Assembly: GCF_022539665.2 (NCBI RefSeq)
Contig: NC_081336.1
Coordinates: 4,356,221 to 4,420,220 of the forward strand
Source of the DNA: Daphnia carinata
Taxonomy: Eukaryota > Arthropoda > Branchiopoda > Diplostraca > Daphniidae
DNA length: 64,000 nucleotides
Direction of reading: 5' to 3'
This document shows positions 36,771 through 51,091 of this stretch, piece by piece (the first letter of the stretch is position 1; each line of letters starts with the position of its first letter). The position numbers and the translations under genes are program-made. A model generated the notes under the pieces. That model was not told where the DNA came from and did not search any database. It saw only the letters and a program-made list of their open reading frames with translations.

Positions 36771-39700
36771 ATGGAGTCGTTGTCCATAAGCAATCGTGCG
36801 TGGTCCGTCCACTCTGTCAGGTCGGCCAAGATGGCCAAAAAGTCGGCGGGAAATGCCGGCGGTGTGCGCTTGATTTTCGCCTTGCTCATGATGTTGATCG
36901 TTCACGTTCAAGTCACTACGGCCAGTTGGTGGTAAGTCATTGCATCTTTGATTTCTAGCATTTGACTCAGATATAACGCCATTCGAATCTACTCGTTAAC
37001 ACATACGCGCTAAGGGATACAAACACGTTTTCAAGTTCGGGGGCATGCGTGCACATCTAGGCCTACGGCCAGTTCCACGATTGAAATCACCACATCCACG
37101 GACGGTATCGTAACGGGGTAAAAAGTCACGACATCGGCGTCGTCGATGTTGGGGACGATAGGGTATAAATATTAGGCGTCTAAATAGGCTAACCATTTTG
37201 TTTTCCCTTTCTTCATCCCCCACTCTATTTCTAGGCTTTTAAAGTTTCTGTGTGCGTGATGGTTTGCGTGTGTGTGTGTATAACTCTGTATAGATAATAC
37301 AGTAGTGTGCGTATATTTTTCTCCCCCCAACAACGGATTTTCGAGCCTTCCGACTCTGTCTTACTGTGGTGAGAAGGGGGGAAAAGAACGGAATTTGTAG
37401 CCCTGGCTGTGACGTTTACGACGACGCGCGGCCAAAAGTTCCCTATACATTCGTCCTGCCCAGCAGCTTCGTCGCTCTAGCTCTTTTACCAAAGAATAGG
37501 GAAAAAAAAGGGGAGAAAAATTCACACCCACCATTGGCAGCACAACAGTATATATAGTAATGGTTTCCAGATATTAAGAAAAAAAAAACGCCAACAGAGA
37601 GAGAAAGCATTCAGTGAAATGCTGGAAAACACCCTTCCGCCTTTTTGGGTAGTTAAACTCAACGGCAACGCACTATAACGCGCTGCCATCCCTCCACAAC
37701 ATTATACACTGTATACACGTATAAAATTAGATATATAGTCCAGTAGTGAGACCACTACATCCTGCCTATTTGTTTGAAATTTTTTTTTTTTTTCTCCCTT
37801 TTTATTTATTTTTTACTGGTTCATCAGCTGCATTGGTGTCTGTCACGCAGCCACGCGCACGTTATACGACCACTGGTAATAGCTCATCGTGGTCATTGGC
37901 GACATAAAAACCCGCCGGAGCTCTAAATAGTTTTTTAACTAGAACCAAACGACGAGGTTTAGCAATATAAAGAGGGGAGAAAAAAAACAAAAACAGACTC
38001 GGCAAGCTGGATTTGCGTGTATATACGCCCTTCACCTAATAATATTAAATATAGAATATTTAATGTTACAATAAAAGAAAAGTATTGCACTCAGTCGACG
38101 TCACGTTGTTATATTGCGTGTTTTTGCGTTTGCCTTTCGTAGATATTACAGTGATAGAACGTTATTCACGAATAGAGGCTCCCCAACAAAGAATTTGAAG
38201 CGACCTATAGCACCCTCTGCTTTCGAGCTTCCCCTCCGACAACTTTCGTCAAAAGTCGTAAATCTTGAGTGGGGCCCCAGCTGACCAGAAATTCACCGAA
38301 ATATGCCCCATATCCGCGTAGTACAATCTGTGTACCAGCAACGCCAAACATCTTTCCTCTTTAGCCTTCATGTCACCCCTCGCTTCTTTCTTCTTCCTTT
38401 TTTTTTTTTTCGTTTTGGAACCCTTAACATGTTCTTCTACCTTATCTCGATTCATTGCTGGGGTCTTCAAGTCCAGGGATGCATTTATACTGAAACAACA
38501 TTACAATGTAATGAATTTTGCGCACGTCTGTCTTGGCTTGGCCGTCTAGGGCAATCGATGTAAATCAGTAATGAAACAACGATCAACATCAACGGCACGA
38601 TTGAGGTGAAGGACACATTCCCCGTGACCGTAACGGCGACAAAAGAGTTGAACCTTTACTAGGGAAAACTGTTGAACAGCGTTACCATCTTGAATATACA
38701 TTCAAACATTTTGCCGAACGAAATACAAGACCAAAAAGCTGCAAAAACTCCGACATGAGAAAGCCCTTCGCGTTTTATTACGCGCAATAAACAATGAACA
38801 TTTTCTGCGCAAAACACATTTAATCGAGTTTCGATGGCTAGTTGATGGTGATGGTCTAAACGCAGCCAGCGTCCGATTTTTTAAAATGTGCAAGCAAAAG
38901 TGTAACGGATCTAACAGTCAGTTTATGGCACACGTTTCGGGAGGGGGGTGTTCGGCAGTCGTTTGAACAAGTTTTTCATGCTTCGACTTTGTGGTCGGGG
39001 CCCTGTATATATGCAGCCGACTACTCGCACACGGGCACCACCGCGGTACTGTATGAGTACACAGAGCTTGTTTGGTCAGTCGAACGGAACTAATGTTTGT
39101 TCCTTTTCGTCGGCTCTTTCTTTCTTTAGTTTTTTTTTTTTATTTTTTTCATCCCTCTTTTTTTTCTTTTAGTTCTCGTTTCATGGCTTCCCTTGAGCCA
39201 CCCACCATGCTGGATGGCTATAGGCGGCAAAGGTGCCCGTGTGGGCTTTTGAAGTTTGTAATATAGAACTATATAGCCGCACTGTACGTATACAGACAGA
39301 AGAGAGAAGAGAGAAAAGTGAGAGGCGTTTTGGCTGCGACCGAACTACAAACAAATAATCTTAACACGGTTGCTATGGATCGCTATGTATATGTGTGCAC
39401 GTCGTTGGCTGAAACAGGGTCGCTTTACGAATCTTTCATTTTTTTTTTCTTGCTTTATTTGTGTTATCCGTTTTTTATTGTTACCGTTGACACGAATAGA
39501 AAAAATGGCTACGAAAACAATCTCAATTTCGATTGGACTTTCACCATTTTTGGGGAATTGGCTTGCCATTCCTTCTAGCTCAAGATGAATTATTCAGGTT
39601 TTTTCTGTGTTAATTTTTACTATTTGCGATAGGCAACGACCGTTTATCATTTACAATCCGCACAAGTGTATACCGCAAAAAACTGCTCGTCTAGTCAGCT

Positions 39701-42700
39701 GTCATAACACTCATATAGATCGTGAGATTTTAAGGGGAAAAAAAACCTTATCCAGCAGTTGTTTTTACGATTGGGACATCAGATGACAACTTTATATGCT
39801 CTAATCATTTAGGATGGTCTCTCTCTCTCTGGCAGAACAGCAAAAAAATGATAATCAGCTATCGTAAAGTATTAAAAAAAAAAAAAAAGAAAAATCAGCA
39901 GTGATGGAAGCATGGAGGAACAGAACCATAGAGAGAAAGAAAAAAAGGGAGAAGAAAAATGTTGACACATCAAGACGGCCGACGTCTCTATCAGCTTCGT
40001 ATCGGGGGGCTCGAGACCGAGACGCATCATTCACTATTTGATGAAGGGCGTTTCAGCGGCAATAACTCTGCATGCGGGGTTTACTACGCTATATATATAC
40101 CAGAAAAAAAAAGAAAGAAAAAAGATAGGCGAGGGAGCAGGAGAGTAAAGGTTGCCTTGGTGTAGTCGGAGGGGAAAAAAAAAAGAAAAGAAGGGACGAA
40201 GGAGAATAACCAAGTAACGCCAAAATCACCAGCAAGCGTCATAAATCTGCAGAAAAACAGGGATGAGTCAAAGCTTAACGACAGCAAACTGGCCCCGTCT
40301 CTGTATATAGTCAGATCGAACAGCATCGTCCGCAATCTTTTATGACTGTTTGGCAAACCCCCGATGGCCCACCAAGTTATGCCATTCTTCGCAATTCCTC
40401 TTTATTTTTCTTTCCTTCGATATTCTGTGTACACCGTGAATAGCGCGAGGGGAGCGAGTGCGTACGTATAACTTCGTTTGATGTGCGACCGTACTGTGCG
40501 TGCCCACGGCTTGCATTTCCGTTTTGGCCGTGTGTTGCAGCCACCACGGCCATCGTGAAGCCAAGAACGTCGAAAAAGAGAGGGTGTTTCGATGGTTAAC
40601 AGGACCCCGCGACGTATAAATGTCAACGTCGTCTACGATTTGTGGTGGCTATATACTTCTACAGATTTACTTATGCCCTGCTTTCAATAGACACACGCAT
40701 TCAACCACACTGGCATCGCAGGGGGATGAAAGCTAGGCCAAAGTACACCGCTGTCGTATAGAATCGGAATGCTTTAGCCAGGACGCTAACACCATTTTCC
40801 CTGTATTTCCTCAATAAAGGCACACAAAGGGAAAAAAAGAAAATAAATACCCTTTCAACTTCTCTTGTACTATATCTACCCAGTCGTGTTCAGCCCCATA
40901 CGATTTTTGGAGCCTCGTTTTTAATCTGTGGTTCTACACAAAAATGTCGTCTATATCCTCGAGAACAAATTGTTCAACTGAAGCCTATATGCCAGGCCAA
41001 TACACAGGCCTACATTTGAACTCTTCAGCTGCGTGTTTGGGGTCTATATGGCTTTAGGTTTGAAGTTAAAAGCAAACGAGTGCCTTCTTTTTTTTTTTTT
41101 CAGGGTGACAAAGCTATTATGGACCTACCTATACTGTCAACTTTGTATGGCCTATACAGAAAAAGGTCCCCTTTGTAGGTGGATAGCCAAGCAGTTAACC
41201 CTTAGCTAACGTCTAGGTTAGCCTCTTCCTTTTTTCTTTTATTACTTCCTCCTGATTCAAGGAAAGTCATGGCATTCAAATAAAGAAATTACCATTGAAT
41301 GTATACAATTTGGTTTTAGGCTCTGCCAATATTGGGATATTTAGATTGTGGCCGTGGCCATATTTGCGACTATCATTGATGCCCGCGCTCGTTTAAAAAC
41401 CAAACATTAAGGGCCTATTATATGAAGCGGTAAACCGTTACATGCGCACATGCATTCAGCTGGCCATATCCGCCTATGTATTTTAAATGTTTACTATTTT
41501 CAAGATTCGTTGAGTCCAAAGGCTCGTATTGTGTTTACCAAAGATCTTGCTTTATGAAATATTCCAGATTTTATAGCCCTACGAGAGCGTTATAGCAGCA
41601 TGTAATCGTAATTACATTTCTCTGCCATAAAAAAAAACAAAAAACTTTACAATGCTGGTTATAAAGCGATAAAATCTTAAACCATTGTTAATCTCTTTCT
41701 CTAAAAACCTGTTATAGTCACAGCTTCGTTATATTTCCTGATAATATTCTAAGCGATCATTGTAATGCGTTTCACAGTTGTATAGCAAAACACAATGTAC
41801 ACATTGTACAAAACAATTAATTGCATGCGTGCGTAGCCTATTCATTCTAAAAAAATAGACATTTCATGTTCAGTTTTACGCAAAGTTTTCCATCATGTAT
41901 TTAGAACCTTCTAAGACGCGACTAGACCTTCCTTCTAAAACGCCGTAATAGATCTCAACTGTAATATTCATAGTAAAAAAATTCAAATGCTTCTAATCAA
42001 AAATGTTTGACCGACACCAGTTTTTAGACCTGATAATTCCACGAATTACAAAAATATTCCAACAGTCTAAAAGAATCATTTTATCCTAGTAGCAATCTTT
42101 CAGGAATAAACCAGATATGTTAGCATCCCCTCTGCGACGTTTAACGACAAGACGGTCAACCGTTTTCTCGAAAATTTCCTTTTCCAGAAAAAAAAAAAAA
42201 CCATATATACAAGTGCATTTCTATAAACAAATGTAATACCGGGCGCGACAACGAGTAAACACTCACAAAAAGAAAAAGGTCAGGGCAGACAGGGTTGGCC
42301 GAAAGTTGCGGGTTTGTTCAACAAGGTGAAAGAGGGTTTGGGCGTGCTCCCCCCTAACACTAATTGGTTATGACAGCCGCCTTATTACATGTCGAAAGCC
42401 AATGAGAAGCAAAAGGAACACGTAATACCCGATCCTATATTAAAAAAAAAAAGCTACGACATTGTGTAGGTCCTTTACAACGTCTACACATTGTAGGAGG
42501 GGAGGGAGGGCATATCACATGATCTTGTCCAATTTTTTTTTTTTTCGTTCGATCCCTCTGTCAAGAGTCTATCCCCCCCCCCTCATCGCTCGTTATACAG
42601 CAAGTTTATATTTCACATTTCAATAACTATTTAGTAGGCATTATAACAACGATGCTCTTTCGCTTCCGTGACTATGTATATATATGGCCCGATTATTGAT

Positions 42701-45700
42701 GTTCTTCTCGGGTTCTTTTTTGTTCTTCCCCACCCACCTCTGTTGGTCTCCTCTTTCTCCTCTGTTTCGTCGTTGTGTGCGTTGCTGTTAATAATCCGAC
42801 ATCCACCTATTGTTTGCATAAGTAAGGCTGCTCGACTCTCAAGCGAAAAGAAAGGGGAGGACGAAACATGAAAAAAAAGGGGAACCAAAGGAGCGAGCCC
42901 TACGATTCGTCGAGCGATGCATCGCGTTTCACCAATTTGACTGTGTATAGACTTAGTTTTTTCATTCTTGGCAAGCCAGGGCGAGCGTGAGTTGCACACG
43001 CATGCATTAGCCAAAAACAGTGTATATAAGTCCGCATTCGTTAACTAATGCGCGCATCATCCCCGCCACACCAAAAAGGATATAGCCCTTCGCTCAAGCT
43101 ATTCCATCGAAAAGCGGAACAATGGAAAATCAGGATAATATGAAGGAACTGAATATATATAGAAATGAGTGGGTATGTGGGTAAATATTTAAGGGCATCC
43201 TCACTGAGTTTTTTTTGTTGTTGTTTTGTTTGAAAACAATCCGTTCAGCACGAATCACATTGTCTGGCTCGTTACGTTGTTACATCCCCCTCCACGCCCG
43301 TGGCTCTAATAGGTATAGTTATCCTGCGGGTAAAAAAATTGGAGAAGCTTCATCATCATTTCTGAGGGGAGAAACGAAAGACAGATCTGACAGGAGCTTC
43401 TCACTGTTAATTCCCCGTCTCTTCTGATCTGATGCTTGAAAACACGGCCCTTGGGGTATTGTTTCCTCCCATAAGCCTTGATTGAGGAAACCGGGTATAT
43501 AGAAACTAGAATCACGCAAGTTTCTTATGCACAAGCTTTTTTTTTGAGAAACTAAAGTATTTAAAATTAAAACTAGATCCTCTAGCTTATCAGTGGCGCT
43601 AGACCACATCTAAAAAAAAAAAAATTAGTTTTTGATGAATTCATTTTGTTATGAGAGCAATGTTTGCTTCGCCTCGTGTAGTATTGAACGGTATGTTTGC
43701 GTTTGTTCGTTTCTTTATTTTTTATTCTAATACTCCGTTTAATGTTGACTTGAACGTATATTTATTTCGAGTACACATGCCTCCGGCAATCGGTCAAATT
43801 TTACTCACAGGATTTGGAAATGTGTTGAACTCGAAAATAGATTTTTAAGCAAATCAAACAGTGCCCGTTGGCCTGCTAGTTTTTCTTATCGTGCCGTGAA
43901 AGCAACGAGAAAGCCTCGTCAATGTTTTAACGATTGACGTGCTCATCTCAGCTATTCATCTATTTGTTTTGTTTTGTTTTTTTCCTATTTTCTCGTGTGT
44001 GCTTTCCCACTTCAGGTTATTGGGAACTCCGAGCGTCTATCAGAGCACGTTGGAGTTGACGCCGACTAGTTACAAGGACCATTGCAAGCGGCTCTATTAC
44101 CTCGTCGAGAAGCAGCGTGAGCTCTGCGGCCTTTCACAGAACGTCCTGTCGGTGCGTTTTTACACCAATTTATTTAATGCTTTTATCAACTTACTTATAT
44201 GCGTGGACGAGAAACGAGTTTGCTAATCTCAAGCGCAAGCCACGTTGAAACATAATTAATGTGCGGTACATAGAACTGATCACCTATCGTATATGAATCC
44301 CTGTTATAAGAAAGTTCCTCGCTAATTACAACAAATGTGATTATTGTTTTGAAGACAATCAGCTTAGGAGCGAAAATGGGCATTAGCGAATGCCAAAGTC
44401 AGTTCCGTTCTCAACGATGGAATTGTTCGACCTTCGACGAGTCCACGTCTGTCTTTGGAGGCGTTCTGTCCATCAGTAAATCTTTACCTTTTTTTAATCG
44501 ATAACAAAACGTAAAGGAAAATGATGTATTTCTTAAACCATTGCATGTTAATGCAATGAAAACAGGAAGTCGAGAGCGGGCCTATGTGTATGCCGTCAGT
44601 TCCGCTGGCGCTGCTTACGCAGTGACGCGGGCTTGTTCGCGCGGGGAAATTACCGAATGTGGCTGCGATGGCAAAATCCGCCAGCGATCAGCTAAAGGAT
44701 TCGAATGGGGAGGCTGCTCAGAGGTAAAAACAAAACTATTTACAACTAACAGCCTATTTTGAAAACTGAACAACGATATCAAACGACACACGTCAATAAT
44801 GTGAGATTAGTTAGGATCTACTTTGCTGGAATTGTAATTTTGAAAAAAAATCTATGCATTCGTGATAACGCTGTCGACGTATCGATTGATATGACATTGT
44901 GCTTTTCTTTATTTCACTGCAAGGACATCACGTTTGGTGAAAGATTCAGCAAGGAGTTTGTCGACGCTCGTGAAGATAACCAGCAAGCCGAAGGACTGAT
45001 GAACCTTCACAACAATGAGGCTGGAAGAAGGGTTAGCCTTTAATTCAATCAATTGTAAATCATAAGTTTTAAATTGCAAGCACGGCTTTGACTTATAGTT
45101 AAAAGGAGATTGTTTTATTTTTGTTTTTTGACGTTTACAGCTTTTGAGAAACTCTTGTTGAGAAGCTTGTAACCAATTTTCATTCGATTGGACGTAAAAT
45201 ATTGATAGGCCCTGTACCAAGCCTGTGTGGTTTTCTCTTAGAAAAATCTGTTTATCCCGTGATGTAAGAGCTGAAGTGGTACATTCTTGTTTTCAAGCTT
45301 GCTACTTTAATTATCATTGGCTCGTAAATAAAAGTGTCACTCCATTATAGACATAGATTTATGTTTCAAATGAAATTACATAGATCCCATTTAATATATA
45401 GGCTATCCGAAGCCGAATGGAGTTGGTGTGCAAGTGCCATGGTGTCTCTGGATCTTGGTAATAAACTGCAATATTTAACTCCGTTCATTACAAACCCTAA
45501 TTGATTTCCAATTCTATTTGTTGTTAAATTCCTACATATATTCGATTTCCACGGAACACGCATCAGCTCCATGAAAGTATGCTGGCGCAAAATGGCAGCA
45601 TTCTCAGAGGTTCGTTTTATCGATTTCATATACGTCATTCCTACTATTATAAATATAGCTTCTCCAGCGGAATGGGAAACGAAGAAATCAAAACACAAAA

Positions 45701-46784
45701 CTAATCAAATCAAACCATATTTTCCTATAGCTAATTCGAACATTTTCTCTAACAACTGATGTTAGCTACAATGCCCTGTTTAGCGCCTAGAGCATCGTTT
45801 GAATGTGACGTGTGTTGAAAAAAGAAGGGAAAATTCTTTTAATCTCTCAATGCAGATTGGAGCAGCTTTGATGGAGCGTTTTGAAGGAGCTTTTCAGATG
45901 ACTTACCGCGGCGGCGGCGTCGCCATTAGTAGCAGCACGAGCAGCCGCGTCGCCAAAAAACTTAAGAACAAATTACTTGTCGTCGACAAGAACATGAAAA
46001 AGCCAACCAAAAAGGATTTGGTCTACTTAGATGATTCACCCGACTACTGCGAACGCAACCAAACGTAAGCCTCTTCTTTTTCTTTTTGTTTTTGTTTGGT
46101 TTTGACAGACAGCTCTTCAGCGGGGAACAATTGAATTTTGTGAATTTATAGCCTTATAATCGAGTCCTACAAACTACGCTTTTCTTATTCAATAGAATGA
46201 ATGACATTGTTTTTAATAGAACCGAATCAGTAGAGAAGAACGGGGATTATCTCCATCTTTTTTTAAGTAGCATCAAGGAACATGAACCATTAAATGAAAA
46301 ATCATTTTTCCATTCAGCAAAGATTTTCAACTTGACCATTTGTTATTCCTTGCTATTTTCCAATTCGAAACGACAAGCATGAACGTCTCGTATCATATGC
46401 ATACAGCTTGTGACCACTAACTTACAGACGGGCAAAACGTAAATACCTAAAATTTTTCCTTCTTTTATAAGTAAGCAGGTTGGGAGTGCTTGGCACAAAG
46501 AGCCGAATTTGCAACAAGACCAGCAAGGCGATTGATGGTTGTAGCCTGTAAGTGTTCTCCTTTTTTCTTGTATTTCTAGTTTTGTAAGATTATATCATTA
46601 TTGCATAAACAAAATTACTTTTCCTAATTTCTTTCATGAACGAATAAAAAGCTTGTGTTGCGGAAGAGGCTACCAAACGCGCTGGATCGACCTAGAAGAA
46701 AAATGTAACTGTAGATTCGTTTGGTGTTGCCACGTTCAATGTGACATTTGCAAACAAAGGAAAGAACTTCACCTCTGCAATTGA
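36771..46784 (+). CDS. Wnt-family secreted signalling glycoprotein (397 aa)
   Basis: Lipid-modified ligand for Frizzled receptors. Ten coding exons by eye: 36771-36931, 44016-44151, 44355-44475, 44566-44723, 44924-45031, 45402-45457, 45567-45609, 45856-46064, 46479-46547, 46652-46784. The start at MESLSIS precedes a hydrophobic signal segment ([18 protein letters not shown]) and then SWWLLG. Family hallmarks in order: [15 protein letters not shown], the CACS-like [38 protein letters not shown] with the palmitoleoylated Ser, [45 protein letters not shown] and the Cys-rich end WCCHVQC. Length is normal for a Wnt. A basic Ser-rich insert (near 45,930-45,990) is longer than in Wnt1 or Wnt5. I cannot fix the subfamily by eye; WntA, Wnt16, Wnt2 or Wnt4 types are candidates. 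The first intron is about 7.1 kb, the others mostly 90-410 bp. Confidence 0.92.
36932..44015 (+). other. Large first intron of the Wnt gene
   Basis: Begins with donor GTAAGT and ends with acceptor TTCAG. No embedded gene, RNA gene or transposon recognised. Scattered short homopolymers and a (TA)n/GTGTGT stretch near 37.27 kb. As with other Wnt genes, a long first intron is a likely place for enhancers; nothing specific can be named from sequence alone. Confidence 0.6.
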
Positions 46785-48244
46785 TGTATCAGACAGTTGT
46801 GTATACCGTCAAAGAAAAAGTCGAGATGCAGGCCTCTATACGAATTGCATTCTTTTTTTCTTGTCACCCAGTGGCTGTGAATAATTGCTATCCCTCCCGA
46901 AACATCAGTATGAAGACAAAATGCGAAGGGTTCACCTGACACCCAGACTATTTTGTGTGGGGATCGTTCATTTCTAACCCTTGTTCTTTTTCTGCAGTTA
47001 TCTGTTTCGCGCGGTATTCGCATTTTTTTACCAGTAACAAATCTTTGTGACGGTATTTGTACGGACGATTTGCTTATGGCAAACGTCAAGCTCAATAGTA
47101 GACCGAAACAAGGGAGAGAAAAAACAAACAAAAACAAACAAACAGGTGAAAAAGAAGAATTTTTACTATGCGGAAAAAGAATCTCCCGCTTATTTTGTTA
47201 CCCAATTCAAGTAGTCAATTTCCATTGGATGCCACATCAACAATTCAACATTTCTGATAAATTCATCTAAATTTTTTTTCATTTGGTTTTCTATAATCAT
47301 ATTCAAGCTACAGCCATATAAAGAGCCACATCAAATACTTTTTGTCATCATATTGGTCTGCTTAATTCTCATATTTTATTGTCGTGTGTCATCATGTTTG
47401 CTTTGTCCTGGGTCTCATAGGAACCATCGGTTCCCATAGAACCAAAGCTACTTTCAAATACATTTGTAAATAATCAGTTTCGTCCGTTCGTATTGAAAAT
47501 GTGTCTCATATTAAGGCCTTTGCGTCATTTGCGGAAAACAATATACCGACTCCCGACACGAAACGTTTAGGTTATTTCATTAATATCGCCCACGTTGTTC
47601 TTTTTTGTTTCAATTTTCTGCCAGTCTCTTTTGCATTATTTGTTTGCTTGGCCATGCAAATTCTTCGTTAGCCGATCACATTTCGAACGGATAAATGAGC
47701 TGTTTTCCTTATAAGAATCTGTAGAACAAATATTTTCCATTAGAGAACTATGTCCGTGATTGTATGTCACGCAATACCCTCTTGTGTCGCCTTGAATAAT
47801 TCATTTACATGCGTTTTACATAACAACCGATCCGAACTATTTCATGGGAGTTAAATTGGCGTACGAAATCCATATGCTAGACAATTTCACAAGACAAGCC
47901 GTTTTCGCATTGTTAAACTAATAGAAGGACGGTTATGATTTTCCTTATCGGAAATTTCCGCGAGTTACACGCAGAAAATTTGTAAGTTCCTAACCGCTTT
48001 CTTCCTTATTTTATATCTGGACATAAAATACTTTTACTTTATTTTAAGGGAAAACTTTCTTTTTCTTGTTTCTCAAAAGAGGCTGGGTTTCGTTGAGCAA
48101 CCAGTTGCCATGTGTCTACGCCCTAATTGGGTCATTAATCGTCCAGTGAAGTGGATAGGCCTCCAGATATAGCCTACACAGTACACACTACTAGGGTTCG
48201 TGCTCTGAAATTCTTATCGTTATCATACGTCAGTCGGATGTCGA
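46785..48244. other. Intergenic between Wnt and the first glucosylceramidase
   Basis: Wnt 3' UTR followed by AT-rich non-coding DNA. No clear AATAAA directly after the stop, and no other gene seen. Confidence 0.5.
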
Positions 48245-48252
48245 TGACGTCA
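48245..48252. promoter_or_regulatory. CRE-type site TGACGTCA near the glucosylceramidase start
   Basis: Exact palindromic CREB/ATF consensus 87 bp upstream of the first glucosylceramidase ATG. An E-box-like CATGTG follows about 30 bp downstream. Position in a likely core promoter makes this the most credible of the three exact CRE sites in the window. Confidence 0.35.
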
Positions 48253-48338
48253 GTTGTGTATGTGAACAATAGTTGCAATTGCATGTGAGTGACTAGTGTG
48301 TTTTGATACTTGGTTTCGTTTTGGTTGTGCTGCCGAAA

Positions 48339-51091
48339 ATGGTAAACTTCAATTTCTTCTGCACAAGTTTCCTCGTCTCGATTTTAGTATACAAAGGTTG
48401 TAAACTTACATAGGGTTTGATAAGGAGGAAACAGTTCAGATTTTTTTAACGATTCATTTTGTTTAAATTAGCTGTTGTAGTGGCCAAAGACTGCATCCCT
48501 CGCCATTATGGGAAGAGTAGCTTTGTATGTGTCTGCAATGCCACATACTGTGACGACTGTAAGTCAGGTTAACAGTGACGTTTACCTACCAGTAAAATTA
48601 CGCAATGAGTCAAAAACTTCCCATCAAAGCAAGTGGGCTTCATTTGCAAGAACGTCGATCAAAACAATCCATTTTCTTTTCATTTCAGCACCGACTGTTG
48701 GCGATCTAGCGGCAGGCCAAGCTACTTTGATCTCGTCCACTAGAGCAGACGCACGTTTCCGAATAACCAACCTGACTTTCGTGGGCTTTTCAAATTCACT
48801 TCTTGGTAGGTGTATGCAAGAATGATATATTGTGAAACGCTCCTTCATTTTGACTAAGACTAGTGTGTTCTGTTTAATTTCGTGAAGCAAACCAAATATT
48901 TATAGATCCTTCTGTTCAATACCAAAAAATTATTGGATTTGGTGGCGCATTTACCGACGCAGCTGGAATCAACATTGCGAAGCTGTCGATTTTGGCCCAG
49001 CAAAATTTACTTAAGTACAAAAAAAGTATAACATTAATACGACGATTTTTTTCTTTCGCTCAAGCATGAGCTTTTTTGTTTACATTTCCAAATGTTTTTC
49101 ATAAAGGTCATATTTTGGAAGCGAGGGAATAGAATATGGGCTGGGTAGAGTTCCTATTGGTGGAAGTGATTTTTCTACCTGGGCTTACACCTATGACGAT
49201 TTTGCTGGAGATAATAATCTTGAAAATTTTTCCCTAACTAAAGAAGATTTTTTCTTCAAGGTCTATAACCTAACACTTTACATATTTTATTTCATAGACG
49301 TCAGTGTTTTAATAATGTTTTATTCTTATTTCTTTTTTACGTTTCTTAATGTGATAGATTCCGTATATCTCCTGGGCACAGAGTTTCAGTGCCAAACCTA
49401 TTAAGCTTCTTGCCAGCCCATGGAGTGCCCCTGCATGGATGAAAAGTAATGGCAAGCTTAATGGCAAAGGGTATGTTTGTACTATTAACGCAAATATAAT
49501 AAAAATCTAACAATTATGTTATTGAACAAGGTATCTTCTTCAAGAGTATTACCAAGTATGGGCAGAATATATCGCGAGGTAATCGAATTGGCGACTGGAC
49601 CTTTTGAAGTTTTCAAAATGAAAACATTTATTTTATTTACAAAAGATTTTTTGAAGAGTACAAGAAGCACGACTTGCATTTTTTCGCCGTTACGCCTCAA
49701 AATGAACCAGCCGATGGAAATATCCCAGGTGAGCAGTTATTGGTAGCGCATGTTATTGTTATTATTATTGTTTTAGTAAAGATTTTTTTCGTAAATGCTT
49801 TCTCTTTTGTTTTACTTGGAAGATTTTCCATTCAACTGTATGGGTTGGACTCCAGGTAAATATCCATTTTAAAGATCACTATCGATTGATGTGGATTTAC
49901 TGTTAACTTACTATCTTGCAGAACAGCAGGCAATGTTCGTCGGCCTTAATTTAGGACCTACGTTGGAGGCCAGTGGATTTGGATCCATTAAAATCATAAT
50001 TATGGTTCGCAATCTTTTGTAATTTGCTATCCAAAAAATAGCTTATGATTCTAACTTAAACATTAGGATGATCAACGCCTTTTGCTTCCGAAATGGGCTG
50101 ATTCTGTAAGGCAACCTTGTTTTTCAAAAGCTTAATATGTGTGATTGAAAGCAAATTTATTTCTGTAAGGTTTTAAGTCATCCTGTGGCGAAGAAGTACG
50201 TTGCAGGCGTGGCAGTTCACTGGTACTCGGATCTGTTCACACCGGCAACAGTTCTAAGTAATTTCCATGAAAAATTTCCGGATCATTTCATTTTGGCAAC
50301 TGAAGCATGCGAAGGTACAATCGTAGACTAGAATACTGATGAATACGAAGTGTAACATAACCTCTCTCCGTTTTTCACAAGGTGACAAACCGTGGCAATC
50401 AGCGGTTAGTCTTGGATCGTGGGAACGTCTTGAATCTTATGCCCACAACATCATAGAGGTATATACTATATTAAGATTCATCTAAAATAACAAAAGAAAG
50501 TAGTAAAATACCTGATAATGGAACTCAGCGACAACTGTCGGATATATTTAACCTTCTCATTTTGTAATTGGATCAGCTCTCTTAAATGCTATTTCCTTTA
50601 TAGTTCTTCTTAGCTAGATCAACTTAACAATTTTTTATGTTAGGATCTCAATCATTGGGTCACTGGATGGATGGACTGGAATCTTGCGTTGGACGAAAAC
50701 GGGGGCCCCAACTGGGCTGAAAATTTTGTCGATTCCCCCATTATTGTTAACAAAGCTAACGACGAGTTTTACAAGCAGCCCATGTTTTACGCCATGGGAC
50801 ACTTTTCCAAATACATACCTGAAGACTCGGTCAGAATTGGAATCGATCTGATTGACAATTCAAACTTTTTCGGAACCGCGTTCAAACGTCCTGATGGAAA
50901 GCGCACAGTCGTCCTGCTAAACCGGTAAGCAAGAATTCTAAATACCCGTCTTTGTGTCATAACTTACTGGTGCCATTCTTTATCTTAACAGATCTAACGA
51001 GGACAAACTAATCATGTTGATTGACCGCGAACGCGGTTCCTTGGAGTTTACATGTCCCGCCCGCTCTTTAAATACGGTGGTTTATGGTTAA
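48339..51091 (+). CDS. GBA: Lysosomal glucosylceramidase, GH30 (copy A, 508 aa)
   Basis: Hydrolyses glucosylceramide to glucose and ceramide in the lysosome. Fifteen exons by eye: 48339-48396, 48472-48558, 48689-48805, 48906-49014, 49107-49260, 49358-49470, 49531-49578, 49646-49728, 49823-49855, 49922-50004, 50067-50105, 50170-50314, 50382-50458, 50644-50924, 50992-51091; 508 residues, as expected for the family. A signal peptide (FFCTSFLVSILVY) is followed by the Cys-rich start ([13 protein letters not shown]), [25 protein letters not shown], the acid/base Glu in [18 protein letters not shown] and the nucleophile Glu in ATEACEG. The C-terminal beta domain includes [20 protein letters not shown] and ends SLNTVVYG. 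Both catalytic Glu are present, so it should be active. Tandem with copy B 500 bp downstream in the same direction. Confidence 0.94.
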
